DNA of 64,000 nucleotides from Cardinalis cardinalis (GCA_014549065.1 JACDOX010000330.1:344265-408264), one strand, 5' to 3'. Shown: positions 1 to 12,935, counted from the first letter of the stretch. The notes: generated by a model not told the origin, from the sequence alone. A program made the numbers and translations.

Positions 1-848
1 TTGTATAATTACTGCAGCGCCCACAGGAGTTCATGTCATCAAATATTTATACAACTCGGAATAGTTGAGTGCAAATGGTTTCAGATGCCTTGCTGGACCT
101 TTGGAAGGAAAAAGTGGTTGGATCAGGAAGCTAATTCAAAGGAAAAGCATCATATAGAATTGTCACAGGATATTCAAGAGATATTTTTCTTGGAATAATC
201 TTGAAATNTCTTCATACTGCTTGTTTTTAATCAAGGGCCTTCAGCTTCTGAGTTTATTTCTCCTAAAAGCCCACCTAATTCTAAGTGTCCAGTGTCCCCT
301 TCTCACTTCACATGCTATGACCTGTTCCTTGAGTATCCAGCATCTGTTTTTTCTGCNTTAGGCCTCCATCCCACAGATACCTGCAGCAGAACACAGCAGT
401 GCTGTGTTGTTCAGNTAATCCCATCTGGTTGGTGTGGATTATCAAAGTGGCTCCCAGTGACAAAAGAAAAGTTTTTTTTTGTTAGAAGCCACTGCAGGAT
501 TGCTTATCAAAACCCAGAGTAATTAAAAAATATGTGGTGTAAAATATTTCTAAATTAGGAAGATATCGATGCAGTTTGTTCAAANCTATAACATTGGAAC
601 TCAAAAGAAATTTGTCCCATTTTTGTTTTTTAAAGAGACATGAGGCAGTGCCTTTAACCTTGCCAAGNCTGCAAGAACCAGAAAGATTTTCAAATAAAGA
701 TATATGCAGGCTGAAATAAAAGTAAATATAAATTCCAGACTGTATTCAGACAGCTGTGGAATGAATGGGCCTTTTTTATGAACCCCTTGCTCCAGGTCAG
801 ATCACACCAAATTCACAGGAAGTGCTCTGTGGTTGCTACTTGAAATAT
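1..848. other. unique AT-rich DNA, no recognised feature
   Basis: I see no repeat family, exon or RNA gene here. The short open frames (65 and 76 codons) have no recognisable domain. Single Ns occur at 207, 357, 415, 585 and 668. Confidence 0.5.
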
Positions 849-985
849 GCCCAAGGTCAGGTTAGATGGGGTTTGGAGCAGCCTGGGATAGTGGAAGGTG
901 TCCCTGCCTAAGGCAGGGGAACTAAACCTGATGAATTTAAGGACCTTCTAACCCAAATCCCCCTNTGANTCCATGANTCTATGAT
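849..985 (+). repeat. CR1 LINE 3'-end fragment
   Basis: The segment follows the avian CR1 3' untranslated region: a GCCCAAGGTCAGG-like start, then GGAGCAGCCTGGGA and GGTGTCCCTGCC, ending in repeats of the ATGATTCTATG type near 965-985. CR1 elements are usually 5'-truncated, and only the last ~140 bp remain. Three Ns fall in the terminal short repeats. It is more diverged than the copies at 6655 and 28391, so probably older. Confidence 0.85.
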
Positions 986-2846
986 TTTTCAAGCAATGAA
1001 TGATTATTCAGTTAAGGCTGATAAAAAAATGTCTACTACATGATTGATTTTTTATAAAACCAAAACCTCTGGAAATCCTAAAGGCAGGATGANTATCACA
1101 GAACACAGAGTTAAATATCAGAAACAGTCAGAATTTCTTAATTCTTAAGGGCATGAGCCCTTTTACACAAATAACACTGCTTCATCTGTTACCTCAGGTT
1201 AGACTATGGCTTAAATTTAAAAAAAAAGGCAGAAAAAAAAGCAGCCTCACAATGCTGAGTATCAGCAAGCTGGAGGTGGTGACAGGGAGAACAAGACATT
1301 CAGAGAGAGTGAGGAGTCATTCCCACTAGATAATGCATGATGTTTAATCAGCCATGTCACCAACTGGAGGTAGTGTGCAAGAGTTAAGCATTAATAGGAT
1401 AAATCTGTCCTCTTCTATTTCAGTCTTGAAAAGAACTGCATTTGAGATGGTTTAAACAGATAATTTTGAAAAGATCAAGAGCAAGACCTAATAAGTAACA
1501 CTCCATTAAAGATACAGCAATTAGAAGTTAGTGAGATACCACACAACTCTAAGTTTAATATCAGCATTGTAGAAGAAACTGTATAATCACGGGTAAGGAC
1601 ATCAGCAAGACCTTGCAGTTAGATTGAAAAAAAACAACTCCAGAGAGCTGTTTCTCTCTGGTTTTCTATCACAGTAAGCATAGACAACATTACTGCTACA
1701 AATATCCACAGTGTGCTGAAACCCTGTCATTTCATTCTGTAGCCAGAAAAAGTCTGAATATTAAAAAAATGCAAATATAACATATGCTGCCTTGTATTTT
1801 CACCTTTACCCCCCTTCAAAGCATAGACTACTCAAAACAAAAACTTTGGAATACTGCAATAGAAGCAGTGTTATGATCTTCAAAAGAAAAATTAAGAAAA
1901 CATGAGGGACAGGGTGGCACATGATCTTTCTTCTGCCAAGTGGNTTTCTATTCAAAACAGATCAGGACATGGATGAATATTTCCATGGAAGATAATGGGA
2001 CTTGAAGTCACTCTGAAGCAGCAGAACTAATGGACTCTAGTGAGGTCAAATCAAGTTAAGTGAAGCAGAGAGCCTGGCCCACAGTTTTACCACTGAGAAA
2101 TATTGTCTGTGTCAGAAAGTTCAGATGATTGATTAATTTTAGGTAAACATCCAAACTTACTACCCCCAGTCATTCATAAATACCCTGCAACTAAATTAGT
2201 TAATAAAAGCAACTACTGAATAAGGAGAGGATCACCAGTTTCTAGTTCAATTCTCCTTTTAGCTTGTCTTAACCAAAGTTGTATCACAGTAATTGCAAAT
2301 GACTTTACTATCATTAACATCATTAAACTTCATGGAGAAAGCAGTCTGCAGGGACATTAAAATAAAATCAACTATGCAAAATTAAAAGACTCAACAACTC
2401 TTCTTTAAGGCAGTGTGATACTAATTAACAACAATTGCTTTCTGGTTGAGGATTTCTCCTGGCTGTGTAAATCAGGGGAAATGCTGTGTTGTAGCTTACA
2501 GCAGACAAATCTGGAAAAGAAGGAGAAAAAACCCAACCACACCTAAATTCCAACAAAAACAGGTAAGCAATGCAGTTCAGGGAAAAGGTATTGGAATGCA
2601 AACCCCTCTCAGCCAGGANACAAGATTTACACAAATCCCTTGGGGTCACAAGATACCCATTGAGGAAAGAAGCAAAATTTCAGAATAGTCTTGTGGGTGA
2701 GCACAAGGAGTTGCCAGTGTAGCTCAGGATGAAGGCTTTCCTCACTCATCTAAGTTTTGGCTGCACCTTACACCATGTGCCAAGTTTGTTCTTTCTGTAA
2801 CTGGGGCTCTGCTGCATGTGAATGAATGCAGAGAGCTTGATCAACA
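986..2846. other. unique AT-rich DNA, no recognised feature
   Basis: This is A/T-rich, CpG-poor sequence with short A runs. No exon, RNA gene or repeat family was recognised. The ~80-codon frames near 2425-2688 overlap each other on opposite strands and carry no known motif. Confidence 0.5.
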
Positions 2847-2914
2847 CTAAGGACAATAATATGGGCTGCAGTTTCCCTATCTAAGGACAATAATATGGGC
2901 TGCAGTTTCCCTAT
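2847..2914. repeat. perfect 34-bp tandem duplication
   Basis: Two identical 34-bp units lie head to tail at 2847-2880 and 2881-2914. Each begins CTAAGGACAATAATATGG and ends TTTCCCTAT. No mismatch is visible, so the duplication is recent or is an assembly or replication-slippage product. Confidence 0.95.
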
Positions 2915-4214
2915 CTTAACTCCTTCAGTTGTCCTCTTAAGATAAAAGCAATAATAGTTCTACAATTTTAATGAGAAAAATATACTGCCATTATTTGATA
3001 GGATTAAATATGGGATCATGTTTAAACTTATTTTTCATAATTGCNAACCAGACTTTTACCCTGTTTTAGAAACAGTTGAAACTTTTAAGCTCTCCTGAAT
3101 TTTTTGTATCTTCTGCCTATATACAAAGAATAGCGATTATGCAGATAAGAAAGGGACATCTCTGGGAATCCAAAGTACCAAATCTCAGAGCCAGCAGGCA
3201 GAATGATCTGTCAGAAACTGAACCAGAATTCAGTACAGAAGGGTCTTACTCCAGATGAACAACAGCTACGGAAGGATGTTTAGAGTTAACATTAGCTAAA
3301 CTAATCTTAGGATGAATTATGATCATTATAATGATCAAGTTGTTATTTAAATTGCTTCCTTAACTACAGAAACAAATATGGGATTTGTCTAAAAGTAAAG
3401 AGTTGTGTTTATTTGTGGGGAGGACATTTTTAGTAACTGAGTAGATAGAGTTTTTCAGCTCACAGCAAAGCAATTCTTATTTGGACTATATTATCACTGC
3501 AAGATTCATCTCTTTCAGGCTAATCTGTCATGACTTTAACAGGAGGGGTTTCTTTGGTTTTGGCTCTTAATGTAAATAAACAATTAAGATGTGGAAGATA
3601 TGAAGGCAACAATTTCTAATAAGTACTTTCAGCTACACAGCTGGGTTATAGAGATTTTTTAAATTTAGAGCACCAAACACTTAGATCTCACTTGCATTAA
3701 AGAGAAAAAGAAGGGAAAATATTTATGTAATAGCGCATTGTCAAAGAAAGGATATTTAGACACTTTCAGTCCTTAATTGCAGCACTTAATATCACCAATA
3801 GAAGGTTATTTTAGTAAAACAAGTATTTCTTGGAGTAACANTAAAGCAGCAGAACTGCTTAAGTGGCTGAAGCTGCACAATCTCTGGGAGACTGATTCAG
3901 GTTAAATTCTGATACTTTTTCTCAGCTTCCTGACAATCCCAGCACCTTCAGTGAGATGCTGAACCCAGTGCTGGAGCCTGGGTTGCTGCTCCTTCCAGAG
4001 CAGATGCCACNACCTCATCCTTTAGAGAGCCATCTTTCATTGGTGACACAAAACTCTTGAGAAGACAAACCAATGTCCAACAGACACCCACCTAAATCTG
4101 GAGACAGCCTTCAAGAGGAGTCAGCTCTGATAACCCTCAGTGTGGCAGCTGGACAGAGCCACCCCCATAGCACAGAAGACAGCACCCTCAAAAACACAAA
4201 GCAACTTTTGCCAG
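2915..4214. other. unique DNA with one 18-bp palindrome
   Basis: No gene or repeat family was recognised. A perfect 18-bp palindrome (TGATCATTATAATGATCA) lies at 3320-3337. In AT-rich DNA of this length that could be chance. Confidence 0.5.
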
Positions 4215-4270
4215 GAAAGGCTGGACCAGATGATCCTTGAAGTCCCTTCTAACCTGGCATTCTAGGATTC
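4215..4270 (+). repeat. short CR1 3'-end remnant
   Basis: The segment has GGCTGGACCAGATGATCC, then CCCTTCTAACCTGG and CATTCTAGGATTC. That is the order found at the extreme 3' end of CR1. Only ~55 bp are recognisable and the upstream sequence does not clearly align, so this is an old or strongly truncated copy. Confidence 0.7.
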
Positions 4271-6654
4271 CCATTGCACCAANGTGAAATGGGCTCATTA
4301 GAAAAAGGGAAATTTATCTTTTGAGTGGTGCTTAGTAGGTGGTCTCCCAAAACAATGCTCAGGAAGGTACTTAAAGCTGACCCAAAGAGGTGTGAGTGAC
4401 CCTGTCCTCTGCCCACCCCAACAGGGGAAGGGAGGATCCTTCTCCCTCCAAGGACTCTAGGTCCTGCTTGCATCCCCTCACATGGAACAGAGGCAGAGAC
4501 ACCTCAGGCCATCCTTGCTCAGTCCACTTCGCTCCTGAAATTCCCCTCCNTGATCACAAACTCCTCTGACACCCTCAATATCCCCTGTCCTATCACTGTG
4601 CACCTTCAAGTTCTCTTCAACCAACACTCCCTGCAAAAGAAACACCTTTGCTTTCTTTTCTCCATGCTGTGTATCCTTCCCAACTACCAGAAGAAAAAAA
4701 AACCCAAAAAACTGTGTAAAGAGCTGTGGTCTTCTTCTACTTCAGGAAACACAAGANCTACAAAGAAAGACATTGGACTAGAACAGCAGTTCCACAAGAC
4801 TGGAGTTTTCCAATTCATATCCATGGTAAATGCAACAACTGGAGCTTGAAAGAGCTGCAGGAGTAGCACAAGAGCTNAGCTGAAAGCAGCCAACTCCAGG
4901 CTCCTCAGCCATCAGTTTGATTTGTCCTCCCATCCTAGATTACAGCTTTGCTCCAGCCTGCTCTGTGCAACTCTGAGCTTCATTTGTTCTGTACCAGCAA
5001 TATCATTTCTTGAGATTCTACTGGTTCCTAATGATGTGGAATATAACATGCCACTGCTGAATGCAGTTAAGAAATATGCAAAAGAGAAAATGCCAAACTT
5101 TGAANGAAAATCCCGTCTTAGCACACTATTAGACTAATCATGTGAAAATGTTTATTTGCCATGAAGTCAGAGCTGTTAAACAAATTGGTCCATTCTGCAG
5201 TGCCAGAGTATTCTCACATGAGTTGCAAGATTTCTTTAAAATTATGTGGAAAAAGATACATTCAGCTAATGAAATTAATGAGCTTTAATACTCCCTTGAA
5301 GAACAGGTTTTCAGCACAAATTTGCTTCATTATCACAGCTCTGTAAACCTTGTAATGTATAATGGTCACTGATCCTGCCCAGAACACAGTGAAACATGGC
5401 AAAAGTTTAATTGTACATGCACCTACATTTTAAAGCAAATAAGGCAGTCTCCAAGGCTATTAATATAACAGATGCCTTTTATAATTAAAGGGATAATGTC
5501 CAAAGATTAGCTGGAAAGTATTTTAATTAAAGTTAGTAAATTACTGTTGAAGTCATCATTACATGGAAACTCAATTAAAATGAGATCCTTAATTCTGCAG
5601 CAGCACAGCAACAACAGTAAGTTTCCCCACATTTGTGTCACATATAGAACCCCATCTCACATGCTGAAGCACCTGATTTGGTACAAGTTTTCCTCATTGC
5701 TGAAATGCTTTATTTTACAGAAAAGAGCCAAANCTGGTGCATTGTTAAATGGTCTTTATTTTTCTCCCTGCTGTTCTCAAGCAGAAGACTTTTTAAGATC
5801 TCATCCCCAAAGAGGAGCACTCTTTACATAAAAAGTAATTTTAATGAGTTTATAAAAAATTATTCACAGAAAATACAGCATTAGCCCTGAAAAACCCTTT
5901 CCATGGCACCGTTTGAGTGAATGGGTAAAGAAGCACAGAAGGACTCAATATTTTCCCTTGAATGCATCAGCAGTACAAATACAAATCCATTACAGGAAGT
6001 CTGTCTAAAAGTGTATTTCAATAGCTCAGTTTAGAAAAGGTTTACAAGATCTGTGGATGGTACAAAGTGACTCTAGCAAGTAGTCTATAAGACTCTATAA
6101 GAACATATTTTTCTTCTAGACAGAGGAACGATTAAGGTCATCTATGTTTTTTTTTTTTAATAATGAGCTGAGGAAGAGCATCCACTTTTTGCCTACTTTG
6201 TCAGTTTTATGAGACATCAGATTGCATGCCTGCAGTTTGCTTTCTGTGTCACTAAGTTATCTCTTCAACACTCTCCAGACCATCCACAGGCTGAAAAAGG
6301 TCAGTGAAACCCAGAGTTTAAACAGACAATTGCATGGACGTAGCCTGTCAAGCACTAAAGTGAAATCCTTGAAGGAACAGGAGCAGGAACAGTCCCTTGT
6401 TCACCAGAAGCCTGAAATTAGATTTGCAGGTGGTACCCCTCAGGAAGCATCAAATGCCCAAGTTTTGGGCTATAAGTCAGAATAAGTGACAGGAAAGGGT
6501 TTAGGGCACTGATCACATGAACATGGAACACTGGCAGAGGAGCTGGGGAACTAGAAATGAAGATATTTTACTTTGCNGAATAGAAACTCCCAAAGTAAAA
6601 GGTAAAGTTAAAAGCACATGCCATACTAATTGCTACAGCATAGATAGCCACTTG
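4271..6654. other. unique AT-rich DNA, no recognised feature
   Basis: Open frames of up to ~94 codons (for example 5547-5831 plus) show no domain. There is a T run at 6147-6158. I recognise no repeat family. Confidence 0.5.
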
Positions 6655-7089
6655 AAATGGTGATCAGAGAGATGGAGCAGCTCTGCTGGGAGGAAAGGCT
6701 GGCACAGCTGGCATTGTTCACCTGCACAGGAGAAGCTTTGGCTGAGCTCAGGGTGGCCTCGCAGGGAATGAAGGAGCTGCAGGAAAGATGGAGAGAGACA
6801 ATGGACAAGGGCTGGAGGGACAGGAGCCAGGGAATAGCTGCCAGTGCCAGAGGGCAGTGCTGGGTGGGATCTTGGGAATGAGGAATTGTTCCCTGCAGGG
6901 TGGGCAGCCCTGGCACAGGGTGCCCAGAGCAGCTGGGGCTGCCCCTGNATCCCTGGCAGTGCCCAAGGCCAGGTTGGACACTGGGACTGGAGCAGCCTGG
7001 GACAGTAGAAAGTGTCCCTGCCATGGCAGGGGTGGAATGAGCTTATTTTAAGATTCCTTTCAAACCAAAACATTCTATGATTCTGTGAA
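6655..7089 (+). repeat. CR1 LINE 3'-end fragment, ~435 bp
   Basis: This is a long CR1 3' segment. It starts with a GAGATGGAGCAGCTCTGCTG-type block and runs through GGGTGGGATCTTGGGAATGA, the CAGCCCTGGCACAGGGTGCC block and the GGAGCAGCCTGGGACAGT block. It ends at CATTCTATGATTCTGTGA, the typical 3' terminus. The overlapping open frames on both strands (up to 166 codons) are artefacts of this GC-rich repeat. An N at 6948 lies at the same repeat column as Ns in other copies. Confidence 0.93.
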
Positions 7090-8433
7090 ATGCGTCCTTT
7101 AAGAATAAATTGATGCACTACTGATACCTTCACCTGCTAAATTAGAATTACTGCTTCGGCAATGGGGCGAGAGCACAGTTTAGGCTGTCAAAGCTGCCTG
7201 ACAAACACAATCCACTTCAGGACAGCAGAGTTTACTGCATGACCTGCACATCCATGGCAGAAATCCCTCCCATTGAGCCAAAACCTGCGATATACCACAG
7301 AGATAAGCATATATCTAAATGCGCTGTCTGAAGTGTTATTGATTTCATAGCCTCAGAATATGTCCAACAAAATGACTCTCTTTTCACTGGTTTTGACCAG
7401 CTCTGTTGACTGCCCTTACAGGAGTCTCTTTGCATTTCAAAACAAGGGTTTAGTGGGGATATAGGGAGGGACCCATCAGGAAACAGAATACATTAAACTG
7501 CTGCAATCAAGAAAGCTGTGTTAATAGCACTGGCAATGCTGAAACTGCCTTTCTTGTTTGTTTGCTGCAGTCTTAAAATATATATTGAAAATGTAAAACC
7601 ATCCTTTCTCCATCTTTCTCTCAGCACTGGATGTATTTTGTAACTAGACTTGCTTGAAAAATTCTTGCAAGCATTTTTAACCTTTTTGCTACTGAAGCTT
7701 CTGCCAAGACCTTCATTATACCATTCCAAATTACCCAGAAACTTAACAATTTCTACCAGTTTGAACTTATCTCTTGTGATATATTTCTTGCCTTTTCAAA
7801 AGCAGGATACTAATTAGCACTTAACATTTACTTAATACATTCTGTTAGAGCAAAATGAATTACGATCTTTATTAACCTGAACTGAGAAATTATGAAATTG
7901 TCTATTCAATCCCTGGGTATATTCACTGCATTTCTATTGTGTTGGTTTTCTTAGGATTCTACTATATTTTCCTCATACTGGGATAATGAGTCTACTAAAT
8001 TGCTATCTGCAATAAATTTCTTGTGAAATGGTTCAGTTTCCTTTTTTCCACTCTTTCATTTTATGCTTTGAATAGAGAACCCTAGAGTGAGATAGAGATT
8101 GCAAAGAAAAAACAATTCAGAGAAGGGAAATCACTAGAGTTTGGAAGAGGATAAACCCAAAAGGTTCAGGGATTATAAATGCACCAGCTGGTCATTTCAG
8201 CTGTANTCACATCAAGTCCTATGCTGAAATACATTTGGTAACTGTCAATAGTGGCATCAGCTTTCATAGAATTGTTTTGCNTCTCTCCAGGTGTGACTCT
8301 GACCACTCTGCCCAGAAGCACAACCCCCATTTACAGNGACCTGACTCTCCTCTCTCCAGACCCCTCACTCTCTTGTGTACTCCCCAGCTCTTNTTGTTTT
8401 TCCTCTTTTTATTTTTTAGGAGAAAGCTTCTAC
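7090..8433. other. unique DNA, no recognised feature
   Basis: This is CpG-poor AT-rich sequence. No exon or RNA gene was recognised. The last ~200 bp before the LTR are pyrimidine-rich and could be old retroelement sequence, but I cannot assign them. Confidence 0.45.
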
Positions 8434-8746
8434 TGTTGGCATTATATTGCAAAGGTTCCATATTGTTGTTTCCTTATTGCAAGAGTTTCACACCTCCTTG
8501 ATGTTNCTCGTGGGCAGCTCCTCAGAGCACTGACTCTTCCTTCTTCTCTCAGCAGCCAACTGACTCCAGTTCCCCCTTAACCAACCAATCCACTCTTTTA
8601 TAGCTCTCTTCTTCTCATTGCTTACAGCTGTGGCCTGTTAAAGTCAGGCCTGCTCCTAATCTTTAATAATTAGCCCAGCTGCAAGTTCTTAGGGGTAAGA
8701 TTACTTTCNATATTACCTTTCTATTCTTATATTCTATCCCTCTACA
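8434..8746 (-). mobile_element. solo LTR of an endogenous retrovirus, minus strand
   Basis: The 313-bp segment runs from TG to CA. It is flanked by near-identical 6-mers, TTCTAC at 8428-8433 and CTCTAC at 8747-8752 (one mismatch), consistent with a target-site duplication. Read on the minus strand it begins TGTAGAGGGATAG. It has a TATA box (TATAAAAG, plus-strand 8595-8602) in the middle and a CAATAAG motif near the 3' end that could serve as a weak polyadenylation signal. No retroviral genes lie beside it, so it is a solo LTR. Family assignment needs a repeat library. Confidence 0.65.
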
Positions 8747-11700
8747 CTCTACACTGCCTGGCTGCTTTTATTCTCATCCTTCAAAGCAGAACAAGCTAGT
8801 CTTTGGCAGTTAGCTCCTCCTCAGAGCCACAAAACAAATTCATGTGAGGGTTACTTCAGGAACTTTGGGGGTTTTTACCCTCTAAGTGTAATCCTAATGA
8901 ACTATAAATTACAGAACTACTTTAGAAGAAGACACAATCAGCCTTCTAAAGCATTGTCTTCCACACATAGGTGCTGAGAAGATCGAGAAGAGAGTCAGTG
9001 GGGACAGAGACTGAGTAGGACACCTGAGCAGCTGACTAAGTGCAAAACCTGATGGCTATTTAATGGCTATTTAACAGACATTGAGTAAAATAATATTCTG
9101 ACAAAGACTAAACAAAAAAAGGGGTGCCATGACCTTTGTTTTTCTCCTGNTCACCCAACAGGACCAGCACTTTTACCAAATGCCCTGGGTTTATTGTTTT
9201 GTTTAGTCCTTATTAGTTTCAAACTAAGTTCCATTCAAGTCAACTTTGTAGCACCAACACTGGCCTTAGCTGCAGTGGGATACACAAAATAAACCTTTTA
9301 TAAAAGGGTTCCCCCCAAACACACACTGCTTTGTCCTTTTCTTTACTTGAACAACAAACTAGGGGGTCCAGCTGAACTGCTGATCACATCCATGTTACCT
9401 TCACGAGGAAAATGTTCCCAAATGAGCATTTGAGTCAGTGTTTGGGCCCTCAGACATGCCAGAGCTTAAGAGCAATAGCAGGGTAAAGCATGCCACAAAG
9501 AACTGCTTTTAGAGCTTAATTTAATATATTTTGGTTTTTCTTATTGCTGCAAGAAAAACAGACATAACTCCCCCTGGTGAGAATGGCTATGTACTTTTCC
9601 TTGAAATCATCACCTAGTTAATGACAGCTCTTTAGATATAATTAAATTTATCCACAAAGAATTGCTGCTATTGTANAACAAGTTATCTAAACAGTATTGT
9701 TGGGTTTGTCTTTCTTTCCAGAAGGTTCATCTAATAAAAGATGTTAAGCTTTTTTCACATAATCAAATANAATTAAATACTAAATAATTTGTGATAAAAG
9801 GCAAAAGGTATTGATTCCTGGTAATCTTTCTCACCAGATTATATTTTGTTAAGATAGTGACCAACCCAACCCTTGCNTGGTATTTCGGTAACCATGTCTA
9901 CTCTTCAGCTAATAAACATTATCTAACAAAAATTCAGAGGGTTTTTTTTTTTGTTTTTTTGGGATATTTTTGGGATTTTGTCTCATGCATGCTTTTTAAA
10001 CTCAAGGTTTCCAACAGTTTTCATAATAAAAAGCAATACACAACAGGTAGTGGAATAGCCAGTATCAGTATATGCTGCTTTTCCAGTAACATTTTTATAC
10101 AGAAGATTCAGGGCATGAAACTCCATCTTTTCCTCACAAGGAGTTGAAACAGAACACAAGAAAATCTCTGAAGNTATGGAGACCCAGATGTATTGTTTGT
10201 GTGTAAAAGAGAACCCAGTTAATGAAGCATCTGTGAATTTCCCCAATGGTAGTCAATTTCACCATCCTTAGCTATTACTTTTGGAGGATGAAAAACAATA
10301 GTAAAAAGTTAAGAAATTGGATAAAATCCAAATAAGCCAAATTTTGAGAACTCCAGGGTCTCATCCATGGAAAGGCTGATCATGGAAGCACNATAGCCTG
10401 ATTTTGGAACAAGATACCTAAGCTTGACCTATGTNACCTTTTAAGCTTCCAGACCTTTTCCTCACCCCTGTATGATTTATAATGATAAATAATTTTAAGC
10501 TTTACAGCTCAGACTGTGCCTGCTCTTCCCTCTCAGGACAGAATTTCCTGAGGATCCAACAGCCTCCATCATAAAACCCTTCTATAACCTTACCTAGCTC
10601 ATTTATTGTCACAGAGTTGGGCAGTGTCAGGGTATGGAGGGAGCAGGATGAGGATCAGACAGATTTAACAAAATGTTAAAAAATATTTGATGNAGATGCA
10701 TTCAAGGAAGTCCTTTCCTGTTCACTCCAGGGGGAAAAAAAGACATTGTTGAAGGAGAACAGTTCTGAGAGGACACCAAGAACCACTCTTATACACAACT
10801 ATTAATTCAGTGATGGATTTCTGCATATTCTNCCTCACAAAGTCATTTAGAGAGTGGCTCTGACTTAAAATATTGCACTAATAAAGGTAAGACATTAAGT
10901 TTCAACAGAATTTAATTTTAAGTAAAATGACTAAAATTTATCTTGTCTTACTTTCTTAGAGGTAGAGCAGAGCTACATATGATTACACTTTGTAGTACTA
11001 AGCTCATCTTCCTCCCCCTCTAAAAAAATAATTAAGATCCTGTGCAATCTGAGTCAGCATTCTAGTTCATTAAAAGAACTCAGCACATCAGGCCCTGCTT
11101 CTTATTCCACATTACTTTTTACTTGCTTGATATAACGCGCTCTTCTAGAATATTCCCCCCCGAGACCTGTCATTATTTCACTCTTGGCATTGTTTTTGCT
11201 TTTGCTGAGCTAAAGAATCAATATCTGTATAAGCCAATTTTTAATTAAGCAAGGTGGTTNTATACAGATATTATCCTGGCTTTAATATTTATATACATGC
11301 ACAAAAAATAAATGTGTAATTATCTTTTATAGACCATATTCAAAGCTTTCTGAAGCAAATGGAAAGACTTTTGATTTTCCTGAACTTTTGAATTATGTCC
11401 TAGAAACAAACATCACCAGAGATCTTACTCAGCCAAGTGGAAGAAAAGAGATCAATGCTCTTCTATTCTCCCTTGGTTGGTCCATCCCTGACTGCAACAG
11501 AAAGAAAATCAAATGCTAAAGAAACAGGTGCTTTGATTTATTCAGTGAGGACTGGAAAATTATCTGTCCAAAAATTTAGATAAAGACTTAGTTAAGATTT
11601 AAGATCAAGAAAAATACACAGTTTTGCAGCAGTTTTGGAAGAGTTTCAAGGATATTTAAAATATTACAATTTAAGATGTGGTCTCTGATAGAAGGCAAAA

Positions 11701-12034
11701 GGCAGAGTAGAGAAAAAGTGAGACAAGATCACCAAACCCAGTTAAAAAATATGTCTTGTCTCCCTCAAATATCCTTTGCTCTTATCTTTTAATACTACAC
11801 TGAATTAATTGATTCAGGACTTGGGGTGCAACTGTACAAGTGTGTAAGTCTTGATAAATTGTGAAATTTAGTTTAAGGGGTGTCTCTGCAAGAGCACTGC
11901 TTGAAGAATAATTACATTTTCAAATTAGAGACCACCAGGTCCTTCTCTGGTATGAAACAGGGGCACAGAGATATAAATATTCCCATAGAATATTAACAAC
12001 CAGCTGGGGATCAGACTGGGACAGCAGAACAGAA
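8747..12034. other. unique AT-rich DNA with a T/G tract
   Basis: No gene was recognised. A T-rich tract with short G runs lies at about 9939-9979. A repeat-free stretch at about 11040-11260 has several TAAT/ATTA cores and is a weak candidate for conserved noncoding DNA. Confidence 0.45.
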
Positions 12035-12308
12035 GCGCAGANTTAGAACCAGAGGACGCAGTCTCCAGCTACGTCAGGGAAGGGATAGGTTGGATATTAG
12101 GAAGAAATTTTTCACCAAAAGAACAACAAAGTACTGGGATGCTCTTCCCAGGGAGGTGGTGGAATCATCATCTCTGGATCATCTCTGGATGTGTTTAAAA
12201 AAAGCCTGGACATGGCACTGGGTGCTATAGTCTAGGTGAGGCGTTAGGGCACAGGTTGGACTCAACGATCTTAGAGGTCTCTTCCAACCTCATGATTCTG
12301 TGATTCTG
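12035..12308 (+). repeat. CR1 LINE 3'-end fragment
   Basis: The order matches a classic CR1 tail: GGTTGGATATTAGGAAGAAA, then CCCAGGGAGGTGGTGGAATC, GGTTGGACTCAACGATC and GGTCTCTTCCAACCT, then two ATGATTCTGTG-like units at the end. An ATCATCTCTGG block is duplicated locally near 12166-12190. It belongs to a different CR1 subfamily from the copy immediately downstream. Confidence 0.93.
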
Positions 12309-12464
12309 TGTGACTTGTCCAAGGTGCAGTCATTCCACTGTCCAACAAGGTGGAAAGGTCAACTACAGCCAAGGGAGCTGGAGTTTCACTTGGAGACACT
12401 GCTTTGGGGAGCTCCTCACTGGCTGATGGTGCAGGAGCCACAAAAAGGATTGAAAATCAACATA
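12309..12464. other. short spacer between two CR1 fragments
   Basis: About 155 bp of sequence I could not assign. It may be further, more diverged CR1 sequence belonging to the downstream copy. Confidence 0.35.
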
Positions 12465-12935
12465 TTCTCCTCACGTGGTCCTGCAGGCTTGAAGGCAGGA
12501 AAAGATGAGGGGATCAAGGGCACCCTCAGCAGGTTTGCAGGTGACACAGAGATGAGGGGGCAGGGACACTCCAGAAGGAGCTGGCCAAGCTCCAGAAGTG
12601 GGAATTCCCTGGGAATCTGCTGAGGTCAGACAAGGCCGAGTGCTGGGACAATTGCCAAGGGCTGGAGGGACAGGAGCCAGGGAATGGCTCCAGTGCCAGA
12701 GGGCAGGGCTGGGTGGGATCTTGGGAATCAGGAATTGTTCCCTGGCAGGGTGGGCAGCCCTGGCACAGGGTGCCCAGAGCAGCTGGGGCTGCCCCTGGAN
12801 CCCTGGCAGTGCCCAAGGCCAGGCTGGACACTGGGGCTGGAGCAGCCTGGGACAGTGGGAGGTGTCCCTGCCATGGCAGGGGATTGGGAGTTGATTTATA
12901 CAGTCCTTTCCAAGCCAGGCCATTCTATGATTTTA
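12465..12935 (+). repeat. CR1 fragment with remnant of ORF2 end
   Basis: The 3' half matches the copy at 6655: AGGGCTGGAGGGACAGGAGC, the GGGTGGGATCTTGGGAAT block, the CAGCCCTGGCACAGGGTGCC block, and an end at CATTCTATGATTTTAT. Upstream, about 12507-12545 reads GIKGTLSRFAGDT in the plus frame. This resembles the conserved CR1 reverse-transcriptase ORF end (GTECTLSKFADDT-like) and is followed by an internal deletion. It is therefore a decayed piece of the LINE ORF2, not a functional gene. An N lies at 12800 near a column that recurs in other copies. Confidence 0.85.

Noticed and set aside
3320..3337. Perfect 18-bp palindrome TGATCATTATAATGATCA
   Set aside because: It is real, but one such palindrome is not surprising in this much AT-rich DNA and nothing around it suggests a regulatory site.
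6626..7133. Overlapping open frames of 132 and 166 codons on the minus strand
   Set aside because: They lie on a CR1 3' untranslated segment. The same peptide strings recur at the other CR1 copies, so they are repeat artefacts.
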